Below are positions 47,450 through 59,436 of a DNA stretch of 64,000 nucleotides, one piece after another. Position numbers and translations under genes: made by a program. Source of the DNA: Dermatemys mawii (lineage: Eukaryota > Chordata > Testudines > Dermatemydidae); assembly GCA_007922305.1 (NCBI GenBank), contig ML677335.1, forward strand, positions 34,615,216 to 34,679,215, written 5' to 3'. The notes under the pieces are model-generated. The model was not told the origin of the DNA and ran no database searches. It was given only the letters and a program-made list of their open reading frames with translations. Position 1 is the first letter of the stretch. Every line of letters begins with the position of its first letter.

Positions 47450-48010
47450 TGGGGGGGGTGGGCATTAAATGATTCATTTGTACATTTTAGTGTTTTAATG
47501 GACAAATTATTCTTCAGTGTTGAAGACAGCAGGATTTGTCTGGTCAGTGGGAAGAAGGGGGCTGTGGCTCCTTCAAGAGTTCCCACACACACATGCACTT
47601 CCATGAGGAGGAGTGACATCAGTGAGCTTGGGGATGACCAGAAAGAGCCACTGGATCTACTTATCTGTAGGAGAGTATATATACCCCATTTCTCCAGATA
47701 GAGTTCTCTCTTCTTGCGTGGATCAACAGCTCATACCCCTGGGATCAGGATAGGATAGGGCTTTGCGGTCTGCTATGGGCATTGTTCTAGTTGCCTACTT
47801 GGGTACCTGGAAAGATTTTTTTCCCAACAGCCAGGTAGGCCAAGATGCGTTTGCTCCTCCCCACCACATCCTTCCATACAGCAGCTCAGTGACCAGTTGA
47901 ACTGGTAGGAGGTTAGGTTCCAGCTGTCAACTTGGCAGATTACAGATGTTCAGTGAGGGCAGATGTTCCATGGGGGTATGGTTCCTAATAAACCAGAGTT
48001 GGAAGCAGCC
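47450..48010 (+). mobile_element. Possible LTR-like promoter block
   Basis: GAGAGTATATATACCCCATT (about 47672) followed 300 bp later by CCTAATAAACC gives the TATA-to-polyadenylation spacing of an LTR. No LTR ends found. Confidence 0.25.
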
Positions 48011-48890
48011 TTAGGGGAAGATATCGCCCTAAAAAAGAGGAGAAATAGAGGGAGGGCTCCTAATGTCTAGTACAGCGAGGAGACAGTCCCCATTCCCCAG
48101 CCCCTTAGCACTCATACAAAGGAAGGACAGTAGGATCCCAGCAACTGTCTGGGACCAGGTTTGGAGGGAAGATGGTAGCCCTTAAATAAGTGAAAATGAT
48201 TAAGTAAGGGGCAGTGACCTGCACTGTATGAGTTATTGCCAAATAGTTCCCAGATGAGTTAATAGAGTTGCGGCCTAATTAAACCACTTCTCTTGCATCT
48301 TGCCATTCTTTCTGCATGGCTGGTACAAATCTCTGTGGGTAAGACATTCTAAGATGGGACAATAAGATGGCCATATGTACAATCCAAAACCAAAGATGCA
48401 ATACTTTACAACGTAGAGATATTGTCAAAGGACTGTTGCTAGTGCCTCTCATTGGCAACGTTATATTCTTGCTCCAAAGAGCTAGCAAGTCCTGAATAAA
48501 AATGCAGGAAATAAATAATGCAATTTTAACCCTAAACTGGTACATGCTTCCAAGGCAGACAATCTAAAAGTTATTATTCACTATAGCATCTATCATTTTG
48601 ACACTCTCATGGTCAGGGGATATACAATCAGGCTATGAAACATTTACATTATTCTCAGACTCCCTTCACATAAAGAGACCCATATATCATTCATTTTATT
48701 TTATTTTTTAAATCTCATTTTCTCTCTTTAGTCTTCTTACTGGCTGTTTGGATCTTTTACTTCAGTATCCCAGAAAGGGAGAATGAGAGGGTCTAAAGCA
48801 TTACTATCACAGCTCACCCACCCCACCTCTGCCCCCACTTTACTGCTCTGTTAATGTTTACTTCTTTCCTTGTAACGTGAATTGCTTATG
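48011..48890. other. Anonymous intronic sequence
   Basis: No gene or element recognised. Confidence 0.4.
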
Positions 48891-50527
48891 ATGGGGGTAG
48901 CCAATCAGCAGCTCTTCAGAGGATAATATGCAGCTCCTGGCAGAAGCCAACTCTGGGGAAAAATGGGAATCGCTATCAGCCTCCCACACAACAGAGGGCC
49001 ACCTGCCTGCCAGCAGCCCCTTCCCATCCGTGCCTCCCACTCCCTCCTATCCGTTGAGATCAGCCATGATCACACTGCAATCAGCCCCTCTCCCTTCCCC
49101 CCAGAGTCTACTAAATGCTGCGAGTCAGCTAATCACGGCAGATGAGAGGCGCTGGGGGAGGAGCGAGGACCTGGTGCACAACCTGCCCCCCTCCCTCCTC
49201 CAGTGCTGCCTCCTCCATCCCCTTGCCTCCTGCCCATTGCCATCGGCTGTTTCACACCTGCAAGAGTCTCAAGGAGTGGGAGCAGCGAGGACACAGCTCA
49301 CTGTGGGAGGGGAAGGAATGGGGCAGGAAGAGGCAGTGTGGAGATTAAGTGAAAGGGGTGGAGTGTGAGGCAGAGCCTGGGGCAGAGCCAGGGGTCCAGC
49401 AACCCTTGGCTGGCACCTGTGTCTCCTTGAATAAAGTACACAGTGACTAGCTGGTGTGCACATATTTGATCAAAAATTTTCTTACACCAGCTAACAATGG
49501 AAGGCAAGTGCAAACAGAAAAGAAAATGCACAAATGAAAATCGAGGCTTCCAACAGGAGTGGGAGAATAAGTACTTTTTCATTGAACATAATAGGTAAGG
49601 CCATGTGTCTTCTTTGCCAGATGTGTGTGTATCAGTTCAAATCCTCAGACTTGCAGCATCATTTCGCTTCTAGCCATGCACATATGGACCAAGAATTCCC
49701 ACAAGATTCTGAACTCAACACTTTAAAACTGAAAACTTTGAGAAAACAAACAGATGTAGAAGCCCAGTTCCTCACCAACCAATTGTAGACTGTAACCAAT
49801 TTGCCAACCAATTGTAGACTGTAACATTACCCTCCTATTACAAGGCCTGGCAAATGGCCCATGCAAAAAAAAAAATCCTACTCTGAAGGACAGTTTATAA
49901 AAATGTGCCTCACTGATGTGATTCCAATCCTGTCACCAGAGAACAAGAAACTACAGAATAAAATTTCTGGACTGCACCTTTCACACCACACAATAGAACA
50001 CAGAATCTCCAACCTGATCAGAGACATCAAATCACAACTGCACTTGCAACTTCAGCAGTGTGAGTATTTGAGCATCACTTTGAATGAGTTGTACGGTGTA
50101 CAGGATAAACCTCAACTATCGGTATTTGTCCAGATCGTGTCTGATCACTGTGTTGTAAAGGAAGAACTACTCAATATCATGCCACTGAAGGACAGAACTC
50201 ACGAATGAGATCTAAAGGATGCAACAGTCGGTGGCTCTGTCAACATGGGGATCTGTGAATGGATTAGTAAGTCTTTGTAATTCTGACAAGATCTTTCCCG
50301 AATTTTGGACGTTTCACTGTATTATTCATCAGGAGCAACTGGAATCTAAAAATCTCAAATTTGATCACATCATGAAATTTGTCTTGCACATTGTGAATTT
50401 TGTTTGCTCAAATGCACTCAATAACAGACAATTTCAAAAGCTAATCGAAGAACAGGATGAAGGCTACTACTCTGTTGATTTGCCATTTCACTGCTCAGTT
50501 CGATGGCTCTCAAGAGGTAAAGTTATT
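48891..50527 (+). mobile_element. hAT-Charlie DNA transposon, 3'-truncated
   Basis: The left end GGGGGTAGCCAATCAGCAGC and ATGCAGCTCCTGG follow the Charlie 5' pattern (GGGGTGGCCAAC...GCGGCTC). A GC-rich leader of 600 bp leads into a BED-finger transposase pseudogene at 49497. The element stops abruptly at about 50527, where a different hAT relic begins. Confidence 0.75.
49497..50525 (+). pseudogene. hAT (Charlie/GTF2IRD2-like) transposase, broken and truncated
   Basis: This would be a DNA transposase. The ATG at 49497 opens MEGKCKQKRKCTNENRGFQQ and EWENKYFFIEHN; a frameshift near 49592 leads to GKAMCLLCQMCVYQFKSSDL and QHHFASSHAH, a BED zinc finger (CxxC...HxxxxH). A 29-bp tandem duplication (CCAACCAATTGTAGACTGTA at 49775 and 49804) then destroys the frame. 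The core resumes at 49880 with KMCLTDVIPILSPENKKLQ and HHTIEHRISN, a stop at 50207, then in another frame SVNGLVSLCNSDKIFPEFWT, FHCIIHQEQL and FHCSVRWLSRGKVI. There the homology ends; the last catalytic part and hATC domain are missing. Vertebrate GTF2IRD2 contains a domesticated transposase of this type, but this copy is dead. Confidence 0.88.
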
Positions 50528-50790
50528 GGCTGCAGTTCCTAGCCAATGGAGCTGTGGGGGCAGCATTTGGGCTATGCTGCCCTTATATGTAGGAGGTGGA
50601 GGGAGACATATCACTGCTTCTGGGAGCCACACAGAGTGGCCCCGACCCAGCTCCCTGGATGGAACACCAGAGTGGGGCAAGCCCCAAACTCAGCTCCCCA
50701 GAGGCAGCTCGAGGGCTGGATTAAAACCACTGACAGGCCAAATGAAGCCTATAGGCCATAGTTTTCCCACCCAGATCTACAGTCTTCACA
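50528..50790 (+). mobile_element. Nonautonomous hAT 3' portion
   Basis: GGGCTGGATTAAAACCACTG, then AGGCCATAGTTTTCCCACCC follow a hAT terminus ending GTTTGCCCACCCCTG in less decayed copies. GC-rich, noncoding. Confidence 0.5.
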
Positions 50791-51607
50791 TTTTTACTCG
50801 CTTATTTAAATATAAATAGGCATCTTGTCATCTAGAATTATCAGTATAATTTTCAACTTTGTACAGAAAATAAGAGGTGAAAAAAAAATTAACCAACCAC
50901 ACCACATTACCCCCTGGTGTCTGTTACTGATGCACACTGCATATCTCTTTTCAAAAAGTCTTACCTCCGCACCCACACCGCAAGGCAATAAAGATGTAAA
51001 AATATTGATGATATGGGCAGCAAAGCTTACAGTACACTTTGCCAGATGTTCCATCCATTATTAACAAAAATCTCTTAGATCTCTGCTTCAAAATAATAAT
51101 TCATAGAACGTTCAGTCTCATATATACAACTCCACTGACAAGCAATTAATGTTCACATCAAACAACTCTAATAATCATTTATATTTCTACGTTCATCCTT
51201 CTTCATTTGCAGCAAAACCTAAACACTGTACTCTAGCATTTATGTACCATTTAATAATTTTATACATATGTATCAATGCATTGGTAAAATCATCATATTA
51301 CCTATGGGCAAACATTTTTCACAAAATGATCATTCCATATCTGATCTCTCTGTCCTAGTCCTCAAAAGAAATATGAACACCACCTTTAAAAGGTGCGCCT
51401 CTAAGCTTAAACTCATAACTTTGCTAGACTCTAAAAATTATGGTCTTAATAAAGACACTGCATTTGTGGCTTATTACAACAATCTATAACCCTCTAACTC
51501 CCCCATCCTCTTTTTTATTCTGTCTTATGGCTGCAGTAGTGTTAATAGGCTACTTCAGCCTGAATGGTCCCTCAGAATAAGTGTTAAATACTTATGCTAA
51601 ACAATTT
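50791..51607. other. Anonymous intronic sequence
   Basis: No gene recognised. Confidence 0.4.
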
Positions 51608-52520
51608 TCACCTGAGAAAACTACAAAACATTGGTAACCTCCCAGAAAACATCATCCTAGCCACCATAGATGTAGAGGTTCTCTACACAAACATCCCACA
51701 CACAGATGGAATACACGCTGTCAGGAACAGTATCCCAGATGATGCGACAGCACAACTGGTTGCTGAGCTCCTTGACTTTATCCTCACATACAATTATTTC
51801 AAATTTGGTGACAATGTATACCTCCAGACCAGTGGCACCGCTATGGGAACCCACATGGCCCCACAATATGCCAACATATTTATGGCTGACCTGGAACAAC
51901 GCTTCCTCAGCTCTTGCCCACTCACTCCCCTTCTCTACCTACGCTACGTTGATGACATCTTCATCATCTGGACCCATGGGAAAGAAACTCTGGAAGAATT
52001 CCACCATGATTTCAACAGCTTCCACTTCACCATCAGACTCAGCCTGGAGCAGTCTACATGAGAGATCCACTTCCTGGACACCACGGTACAAATAAGTAAT
52101 GGTCATTTAAACACCATCCTATACCGAAAACCCATCGACCGCTTTGCCTACCTTCATGCCTCCAGCTTCCATCCCAGACACACTACACACTCCATTGTCT
52201 ACAGCAAAGCACTGAGGTACAACCACATTTGCTCCAACTCCTCAGCCAGAGACCACACCTACAAGATCTTCACCAAGCATTCTTAAAACTGCAATACCCG
52301 CATGAGGAAATAAGGAAACAGATAAACAGGGCCAGACGTGTACCCAGAAATCTTCTGCTGCAAGACAAACCCAAGAAAGAAACCAACAGACCACCACTGG
52401 CCATCACCTACAGTCCTCAGTTAAAACCTCTCCAACACATCATCAGTGATCTACAACTCATCCTGTACAACGATCCCTCAATTTCACAAGCCTTGGGAGG
52501 CAGGCCAGTCCCCACACACA
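51608..52520 (+). pseudogene. PLE reverse transcriptase C-terminal part, broken
   Basis: The frame to 52061 reads VEVLYTNIPHTDGIHAVRNS, GTAMGTHMAPQYANIFMADL and RYVDDIFIIWTHGKETLEEF, with the catalytic YVDD box intact, unlike the YIDD of the copy at 31971. It ends at a TGA (52059-52061) at the same place as the TGA at 33914 in the other copy. After it the thumb region continues (FLDTTVQISNGHLNT) with frameshifts. Confidence 0.9.
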
Positions 52521-53120
52521 ACCTGCCAACCTGAAGCAAAGATTCTCACCAGCAACCACACACTGCACCATAGCAACTCTAACTCAGGAATCAATCCATG
52601 CAACAAACTTAGATGCCAACTATGCCCACATATCTACACCAGCGACACCATCACAGGACCTAACCAGATCAGCCACACCATCATTGGTTCATTCTCCTGC
52701 ACATCTACCAATATAATATACGCCATCATATGCCAGCAATGCTCCTCTGCTATGTACATTGGCCAAACTGGACAATCCCTATGTAAAAGGATAAATGGAC
52801 ACAAATCAGATATTAGGAATGGCAATATACAAAAGCCTGTAGGAGAACAGGCTTCAACTGCTATTGTATGTCCAGGCTTCAACCTGCCTAGACATACAAT
52901 TTCAGACCTAAAGACAGCCATCCTGCAGCAAAAAAAAACTTCAAGACCAGACTTCAAAGAGAAACTGCTGAGCTCCAGTTCATCTGCAAATTCGACACCA
53001 TCAGGTCTGGACTTAATATTGACTATGAATGGCTCGCCAATTACAAAAGCAGTTTCTCCTCTCTGGGTGTTCACACCTCCAGATCACCCGCTGGAAGTGG
53101 GCCTCATCACCCCGCCCCCC
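52446..53120 (+). pseudogene. PLE GIY-YIG endonuclease region
   Basis: A long open frame (52446-53225, 259 codons from its first ATG) carries LRCQLCPHIYTSDTITGPNQ, IIYAIICQQCSSAMYIGQTG (GIY-YIG core) and CKRINGHKSDIRNGNIQKPV, so it is better preserved here than in the first PLE. After GEQ a small duplication of AGGCTTCAAC inserts about a dozen residues, then the frame runs FNLPRHTISDLKTAILQQKK and is out of register after it. The last 35 residues are read-through of the noncoding tail. Confidence 0.88.
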
Positions 53121-53310
53121 CCATTGAATTTACCTTGCTTTCTTGCCTGCATATTTATACCTGCCTCTGGAGATTTCTACAACATTCATCTGATGAAGTG
53201 GGTCTTAGCCCACGAAAGCTCATGATCCCTAAAATCTGCTAGTCTATAAGGTGCTACAAGACTCTTTGTCGCTTTTGCAGATCCAGACTAACACGGCTAC
53301 CCCTCTGATA

Positions 53311-54604
53311 CAAGTTCCATCTTGTATTTAGCTATGACAAAATGAACACCTTTCTCAGAACCGAAGAAGAGTTCTCTCTTTCACCACTATGATCCAGTAA
53401 AACATATTACCTCACCCCACTTGTTTATTAATATCAGGGGATCAGCAAGGCTACAACACTGCAAACAACAATGTAAGATATCTAATAAATGGAATTTGTC
53501 CTCTTTAAATGTTTGTCTTCGTGTTCTATCTTGTACATCTTGCCATATAGCCTTGCCTCACCACTGCCTTCCATTAACACACTGATTCACGTAGCCAAAA
53601 CAAACATATATTTAGAAACAGAAATATAAGAGAGGAAGGACTCAGTTCCAGCAATGCCTGCAATACTCTGTAATTAAAGGAAATTGACTTACCTGAGCCC
53701 AACAGTGGATCCCTGTTCAATGATCCATTTTTTATACTTTCACAACAGGCACTTTGAATTATTTGTGAATAATTTAGATGCAAATAGTTACTAAAATAAA
53801 TAATATCCTTATTCAATTATTTCCTTATGGAAGAGAGTCACAACATTGAACAGTTTTGATATGAAAACCAGTCAACCATTTTCAAATCTTGCTTCTACTG
53901 ACAGTCTAGATCTGCATTGCATGTTTTTCTAGGCAGAATCTCATTTCCCACATCTTCCTTTCCCACAAAAGAACATCTTTTTAGTATAAAAACATCTATA
54001 GTCTTAATTAATTACTACACTTCAGAAGTGATTTCAAGCTGCAGCATTTCCGATTTCCTAAGACTTTTAAACAATGACCAATATGCATCATCTTGGAAAG
54101 AGCAAACACAAAACCAAAACCCTAAACATTTCTACAATTACTAGAAGTTAGAGAGGTGAAGTTTTAAAAGACTGGATAGAAGAATAGTACCTTGTGCAAG
54201 GAAGACATTTACCATACCTTACTCCTTTAGTAACTAAAGGGATCACCATAGAAAAAGGTGCTAACCCAACATAAATTTATCAGAATCTGAGCTAAATAAT
54301 TTGTTTTTGTTTGTTGTGTTTGTTTTGTTTTGTTTTTTTTTTAAAAAGAGAAAGATGAGAGAATATATATGAACAGAAAATGGCTATAAATAAAAGCATA
54401 AGAATACCACAAATATATATAAGTTATGAGGAACATAGATATTTATTTTTATACTGCCTACATATTTTTATAGGTTTCTATGCATCGCATAAAAGATGGC
54501 ATGTCATACAGCCAGTATACATTTTGAGGTCATCATTAGAATTAGCTGAACTGTTCATAACATGTTACAAATCCAGCTGTTTCTATGTTTGTGGAGTATT
54601 TTAA
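53311..54604. other. Anonymous intronic sequence
   Basis: No gene. A T/G-rich tract at 54300-54342 may be a reversed poly-A remnant. Confidence 0.4.
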
Positions 54605-55104
54605 ATGATCCTGAATTTTGTAATTGCATTTTTTATTCCTATTTTTTCACTGGATACTTTTGCAGGAGATAATGCCTGCTTCTTGTTTACAATGTCACCT
54701 GAAAGTGAGAAAAGGCATTCACATGACACTGTTATAACAACACTGCAAAATATTTCCATGCCAGATGCGCTAAAGATTCATATGTTCCTTCATGCTTCAA
54801 CCACTATTCCAGGGGAAATGCATACATGCTGATGATGGGTTCTGCTCGATAGTGATCCATGGGAGGGCAGACCAATGGATATTCATTTTCATCATCTGAG
54901 TCAGATGCCAGCAGCAGAAGACTGTATTTGTATTTTGTCAAATCTGCAGTGAAAGTGTTCTTAAAATGAACAACATGTGCTGGGTCATCAACCGAGACTG
55001 CTATAACATGAACTATATGGCAGAATGAGGGTAACACACAGAACAGGGGACATACAATCTTCCCCCAAGGAGTCACAAATTTAATTAACACATTTTTTTA
55101 ATGA
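54605..55104 (-). pseudogene. hAT transposase C-terminal fragment (minus copy)
   Basis: On the minus strand the frame 54804-55091 reads HVIAVSVDDPAHVVHFKNTF, TADLTK, then after an internal deletion LLLLASDSDDENEYP and HYRAEPIISMYAFPLE. It continues into WLKHEGTYESLAHLAWKYF and FSLSGDIVNKKQALSPA, the hATC dimerisation region, with frame breaks. It is a hAT transposase remnant, not the Charlie type at 49497. Confidence 0.8.
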
Positions 55105-55709
55105 TGATCAGTATGGAAGCACATCCTCTAATGGTGGCAGAAGCATGAAGGGACATATGAATCTTTAGCGCATCTGGCATGTAAATACCTTGAACGCCAG
55201 CTACAAACATGCCATGCAAAGGTCTGTTCTCACTTTCAGGTGACATTGTATATAAGAAGCGGGCAGCAGTATTTCCCATAAATGTAAACAAACTTGTTTC
55301 TCCTAGCAATTGGCTGAACAGGAAGTAGAACTGAGTGGACTTGTACGTGCTAAAGTTTTACATTGCTTTGTTTTTGAGTGCAGTTATGTAACAAAAAAAA
55401 TCTACATTTATAACATTGTGCTTTCATGATTTCAGATTGCTCTACAGTACTTGTATGAGGTAAACTGAAAAATACCATATTTCTTTTATCATTTTTTCAA
55501 TGCAAATATTTGTAATAAAATAATATCGAATACTGTACACTTTGTACTCTGTGTTTTAATGAAATCTATATATTTGAAAATGTAAAAAAAGATCCAAAAT
55601 ATTTAATACATTTCACTTGGTATTCTGTTGTTTTAACAGTGCAATTAAAACTGTAATTAATCTTTGAGTTAATCGTGTGAGTTAACTGTGATCAACCAAA
55701 AGCCCTAAC
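55105..55709 (+). mobile_element. hAT 3' end fragment (plus copy) with terminus
   Basis: The plus strand begins at the point equivalent to PIISM and repeats the KHEGTYESLAHLA region in broken frames, then FSLSGDIVYKKRAA and NVNKLV. An AT-rich 3' UTR with AATAAAATAATATCG follows, ending GTGAGTTAACTGTGATCAAC and AAAAGCCCTAAC, the decayed hAT terminal inverted repeat. It lies back to back with the minus copy on its left. Confidence 0.75.
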
Positions 55710-55904
55710 AAAAACTTACTGACAAAAATGTTCAGAAACAGGAAAAACTCAGGGGGCTTGAACACAGCAGAATTCAAATAAAAGTTTGCAAACTGTAGTA
55801 TTGTAAGTGTATATAATAGACATGGCTTGTTTACCAAATTTGAAATTATTCACTACAACAGCATTGTGAGTCTTTGGATATCCTGATGCTTATGAACAGA
55901 ACAG

Positions 55905-56200
55905 CAGATGATGATGACGATTTGTATTTATGTGGGCTAGCACCTAGAGGCCAAACAGACTGGGGCACCATTATGGTATGCATAGTTCAGAAAGTTAATG
56001 GCAGCAGGGCTTTGGAGCTGCAGGTTTTTGCCTGGAGCTGGAGCATAGCCAAAGCCCTGAATGGCAGTCCACAGGACTTACAGTCTGAAAGACACAACAT
56101 AGGTGGATGAGACAAACAGGTGGGTGGAGGGTATGCAGTAACAAAATTAAAAGGATAGCTGCAGTTCTCAGGAGCATTATTGTGATCATCTGTAGCAGAT
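55905..56200 (+). repeat. Old interspersed repeat interrupted by a MITE
   Basis: GATTTGTATTTATGTGGGC, CACCTAGAGGCCAAACAGAC and, beyond the insertion, GGACTTACAGTCTGAAAGAC follow the same order as the repeat at 12040-12175. Confidence 0.55.
56005..56059. mobile_element. 55-bp MITE with 11-bp inverted repeats and 8-bp target duplication
   Basis: CAGGGCTTTGG at the left and CCAAAGCCCTG at the right are perfect inverted repeats. The element is flanked by AATGGCAG at 55997-56004 and 56060-56067, a perfect 8-bp target duplication as made by hAT transposases. It sits inside an older repeat, so it is the later insertion. Confidence 0.88.
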
Positions 56201-56269
56201 ATTGCAACTCTGTGACAACAAAAAACCACTATGCAATGTTGGCTAGAAGAAGGAAAATAAACCTGCTAG

Positions 56270-56440
56270 TCAGATTCTCTGAGTTCCAGTCCCAGCTTCT
56301 GAAATTGACTTTTGTGAAAGTCACATTCTCTGTCTCCATTTCTCACCTGAAAACTGTCATGGCAGTACTTGTCCCCTACACTTCCTCCCTGGGTGTTGTG
56401 CGGAATAATTAATTTTGTAAAATGCTTTGAAAAAAAATTC
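56270..56440 (+). repeat. MIR SINE
   Basis: GAGTTCCAGTCCCAGCTTCT, CTGTCTCCATTTCTCACCTG and TTAATTTTGTAAAATGCTTT follow the MIR order: B-box-like start, CTCTGTTTCCCCATCTG, then TAAAGCGCTTTG. Confidence 0.65.
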
Positions 56441-57991
56441 TAAGTATTAAATTCCATTCTTTCCACTCTCAAAAGTATTGCGAGCAAATCATGAACACCA
56501 CCACCAACAACATGATTAAATTGGCATGAATCTCCTTGTTAAAAATATATACTGCATGTCTGGGGAGTCTTAGACTATACTGTAGTAGAATTCCAACAGC
56601 AACTACAATGGATACAGAGCTCACACCTCTCATCCAACCATCCTTTCCACACTTTGGCAACCATCTTTGCTGGTAGAGGCACAATACTATTCCAGACACC
56701 TAATATTGCTGTCATCACATCTTATGAGGTTATTAAATATTCATACTAACTATTTATCCGGAAGTCCTTCCATTGACTTTTCAGTGGGCTTTGGATTGGC
56801 CCCAAATACTGAGGTACTATTTTGTACTTGGCAAATGTTATATTATTCATTGATATTCTCTATTAGCTTTTGAAACTTAATATAACTTTCTGTATGTGAG
56901 CTACTTTTTTTGTTTTTATGTGTCCCAGTCTTCTTCTTAATACTGTGACCCTTTAATAAAATAATTGTAAAAATCTTAATTAACAGTATCCAGATAATTA
57001 TTTACCACCATTACAGTCCATGCAGAAAAAAATCCCTTAAGAATTAAGTTAATAAGAACTATTGCTTAAAAAGCTTAATGAACCATAAGGCCTTCAAGAG
57101 TAAATCAGTTACTAATGAATACAAAATTAACTTGCGTATTTATCTCTTTGGAACGGATGCTTTAAAAAACACACACACACCCTTTCTACAGCTTGGTGTC
57201 CTTCAATAAACTAGTTTAATGATTCTAGTACAAAAAAAGAAGAGGTGCTCTAAAATAAAACAAGGACAAAAAACTTCAAAAAAGAAAAACCTCTGGAAAC
57301 GCACAATGCTTTAGCCCTTAGTAATTTTTAACTCATTCTTCATCACACCTGTGCTATTAAGAAGGGATAACAGTATAAGGCCACTATTGCTTGCATGGCA
57401 CATTAACCTTCTCAGTTTCTTCAAAAAAATAATAATAATAAATTCAACCCAGTAATATCACTGAATTAGTAAGAGAGAGTGAAAGAAAGAAAAGAAACCC
57501 ATAAAATTCTGAACACGAACAGCTTTCAGTAGACTCTCTAAAGCCATCAACTAGTAGAATAAAATAGTGTCAGTGACATTAAAATGAATTCACGCATATT
57601 TGTTTTTTTCCAAAAACCAGCCAATTGTGTTTTCTCTTATGTTTTCTTATGGCAAAATCATTAGTTATTATAAGTTTCTTACTGGGGAAGAAGAGGAATG
57701 GAATCCCTACAACTTCTTTTTTAGTATGAGAGTTCTCTAGCCTCAGGAGCTCACGCTGTTCAAGTTCAAGTTCTCACAAGACATGAGTGTCATTTGTGGC
57801 TATTTTTCCCCTAAGAGTATCATTTCATTCTCCCCACTCCATTTCTCACTCTCTCTTTTATTTAAAGTACTGGCATTTGGCCGAAGTGGGCCCAGTAATA
57901 CTAGCATTTCCTTTAGTGGCAAAGGAAACCCCTTTTCCTAAATAGTTACTATCTCAATGTCAAACCAGACTACATATTATGTTAATCATCC
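56441..57991. other. Anonymous intronic sequence
   Basis: AT-rich with short CA (57168-57181) and ATA runs. No gene or element. Confidence 0.4.
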
Positions 57992-59072
57992 CATAGGCGT
58001 GCACAGCACATTTCATTAGGGTGTGCACCCAGGGAGCCCCGCCCTACCCCTGCCCCACCCCATCTACTTCCCGTCCCTGGCTGCCCCCCTCAAAACCTCC
58101 AACCCCCACAGCTCCTTGTCCTCTGACTGCCCCTTCCTGAGACCTCCCCACCCTAACTGCCCCCCTAGGACCATATACCCTACCTGTCCTCTGACTGCCC
58201 CAACCACAATCTACACCCCACCCCTAGACAGACCCCTGGGACTCCCAACCCTCCCTGCCTTCCCTGACCCCTCTCCACACCCCCGCCCCCAACAGACGCC
58301 AGGGACTTCCATGCCCCATCCAACCCCCCTGCTCCTGATTGCCCTCCTCCAGAGGCCCCCCGCCCCAGCCACCACTCCGGAACCCTACCCTCTATCCAAC
58401 CCACCTTGCTCCCTGTCACCTGACTGCCCCAATCCTTATCCACACCACCACCTCCTGACAGACCCCCAGGACTCCCACGCCCTATCCAACCACCCATTCC
58501 CCATCCCCTGACTTCCCCATCCTCCCCTCAACCCCCACTCCCTGTCCTCTCACTACCCCTGGAGATCCCTGCCCTTTATCCAACCCCCACCCTGGCCCTG
58601 ACCCTTTTACCATGCCGCTTACCCCCACTTCGCCCCTTCTCTCAGAGCCTCAGCACCCCGTGTCCAGGAGCAGCGGTGCAGTGGCATGGCTCCGGCAGGG
58701 CCTGAGCTCCTCCCACTTGGCCCGTGGAACTCACAGCCCTGCCCACTTACCACATTGCTTGCCCCCGCTTCCCAGAGCCTCAGCACCCCGCGTCCAGGAG
58801 CGGCCCTGGACAGCGCTGGAGCAGCATGTCTCCAGCAAGGCCCGGAGCTCGCAGCCCTGCCCCCTTACCACACGGCTTCAAGTGGTCGGAGCTCATGTCC
58901 CGCCAGAGCCATGCCACTGCAGCAGTGAGCTGAGGCTCTAGAGGATGGGGGAAAGTGGGGGCGGGGGGACCTCCCAGTCCAACAGCGCAGGCATGCCGGG
59001 CAGGACAAGCTTGCCCACCCAGCATTAGGATGTGTCTGGGCATACCCGGCACACCTCATCCGCACACCTATG
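57992..59072. mobile_element. C-rich nonautonomous DNA element with inverted termini
   Basis: The left end CATAGGCGTGCACAGCACA and the reversed right end CATAGGTGTGCGGATGAGG form inverted termini. The next words, ATTAGGGTGTGCACCC and, reversed, CTAATGCTGGGTGGG, also correspond loosely. Flanks ATCATCCC and ATCCATCCC differ by one base, suggesting an 8-bp target duplication. The 1.08-kb interior is a run of C-rich imperfect repeats (CCCCTGACTGCCCC and similar) that produces the long proline-rich frame 58023-58511; that frame is not a gene. Confidence 0.65.
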
Positions 59073-59436
59073 ATCCATCCCTATTTTCTTGTCTAGATTA
59101 TTTTTGTACTGTAATTAAAATAAAAATATCTCCTACTTTTGCTCATGAGATATTCAGTCTATCATATACACTGGATTGCATCTTGCTGTGCCAATACCTG
59201 TTGCCAGTGCTGGACAAAATATCCTAAGGTTCAACAAATCAGTAGATCTGGCATGTGATGTACATAAAATAAGGTGCAGGAGGTATTTGGGAGACAGTAT
59301 TAACAGCCTAATTCCACCTCTTGATATCCAAATAATTGGTGCAAGACACTACACTTAGATACAAGAAGATAGGATTTAGGATACTAAATGCAGAGATGGA
59401 TGAAAGGCAGAGAAAAGTACATTTACAAAGGAAGTA
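59073..59436. other. Anonymous intronic sequence
   Basis: Nothing recognised. Confidence 0.4.

Larger units (their letters stand above)
51608..53310 (+). mobile_element. Second Penelope-like element, 5'-truncated
   Basis: This copy aligns along its length with 33465-35173, starting at CTGAGAAAACTACAAAACAT inside the reverse transcriptase and ending CGGCTACCCCTCTGATA. It has no inverted arm and no target duplication that I can see. Coding fragments are annotated separately. Confidence 0.9.

Noticed and set aside
58023..58511. 162-codon proline-rich plus ORF and its 105-codon glycine-rich minus counterpart
   Set aside because: Base composition of a C-rich transposon interior with inverted termini; no domain.
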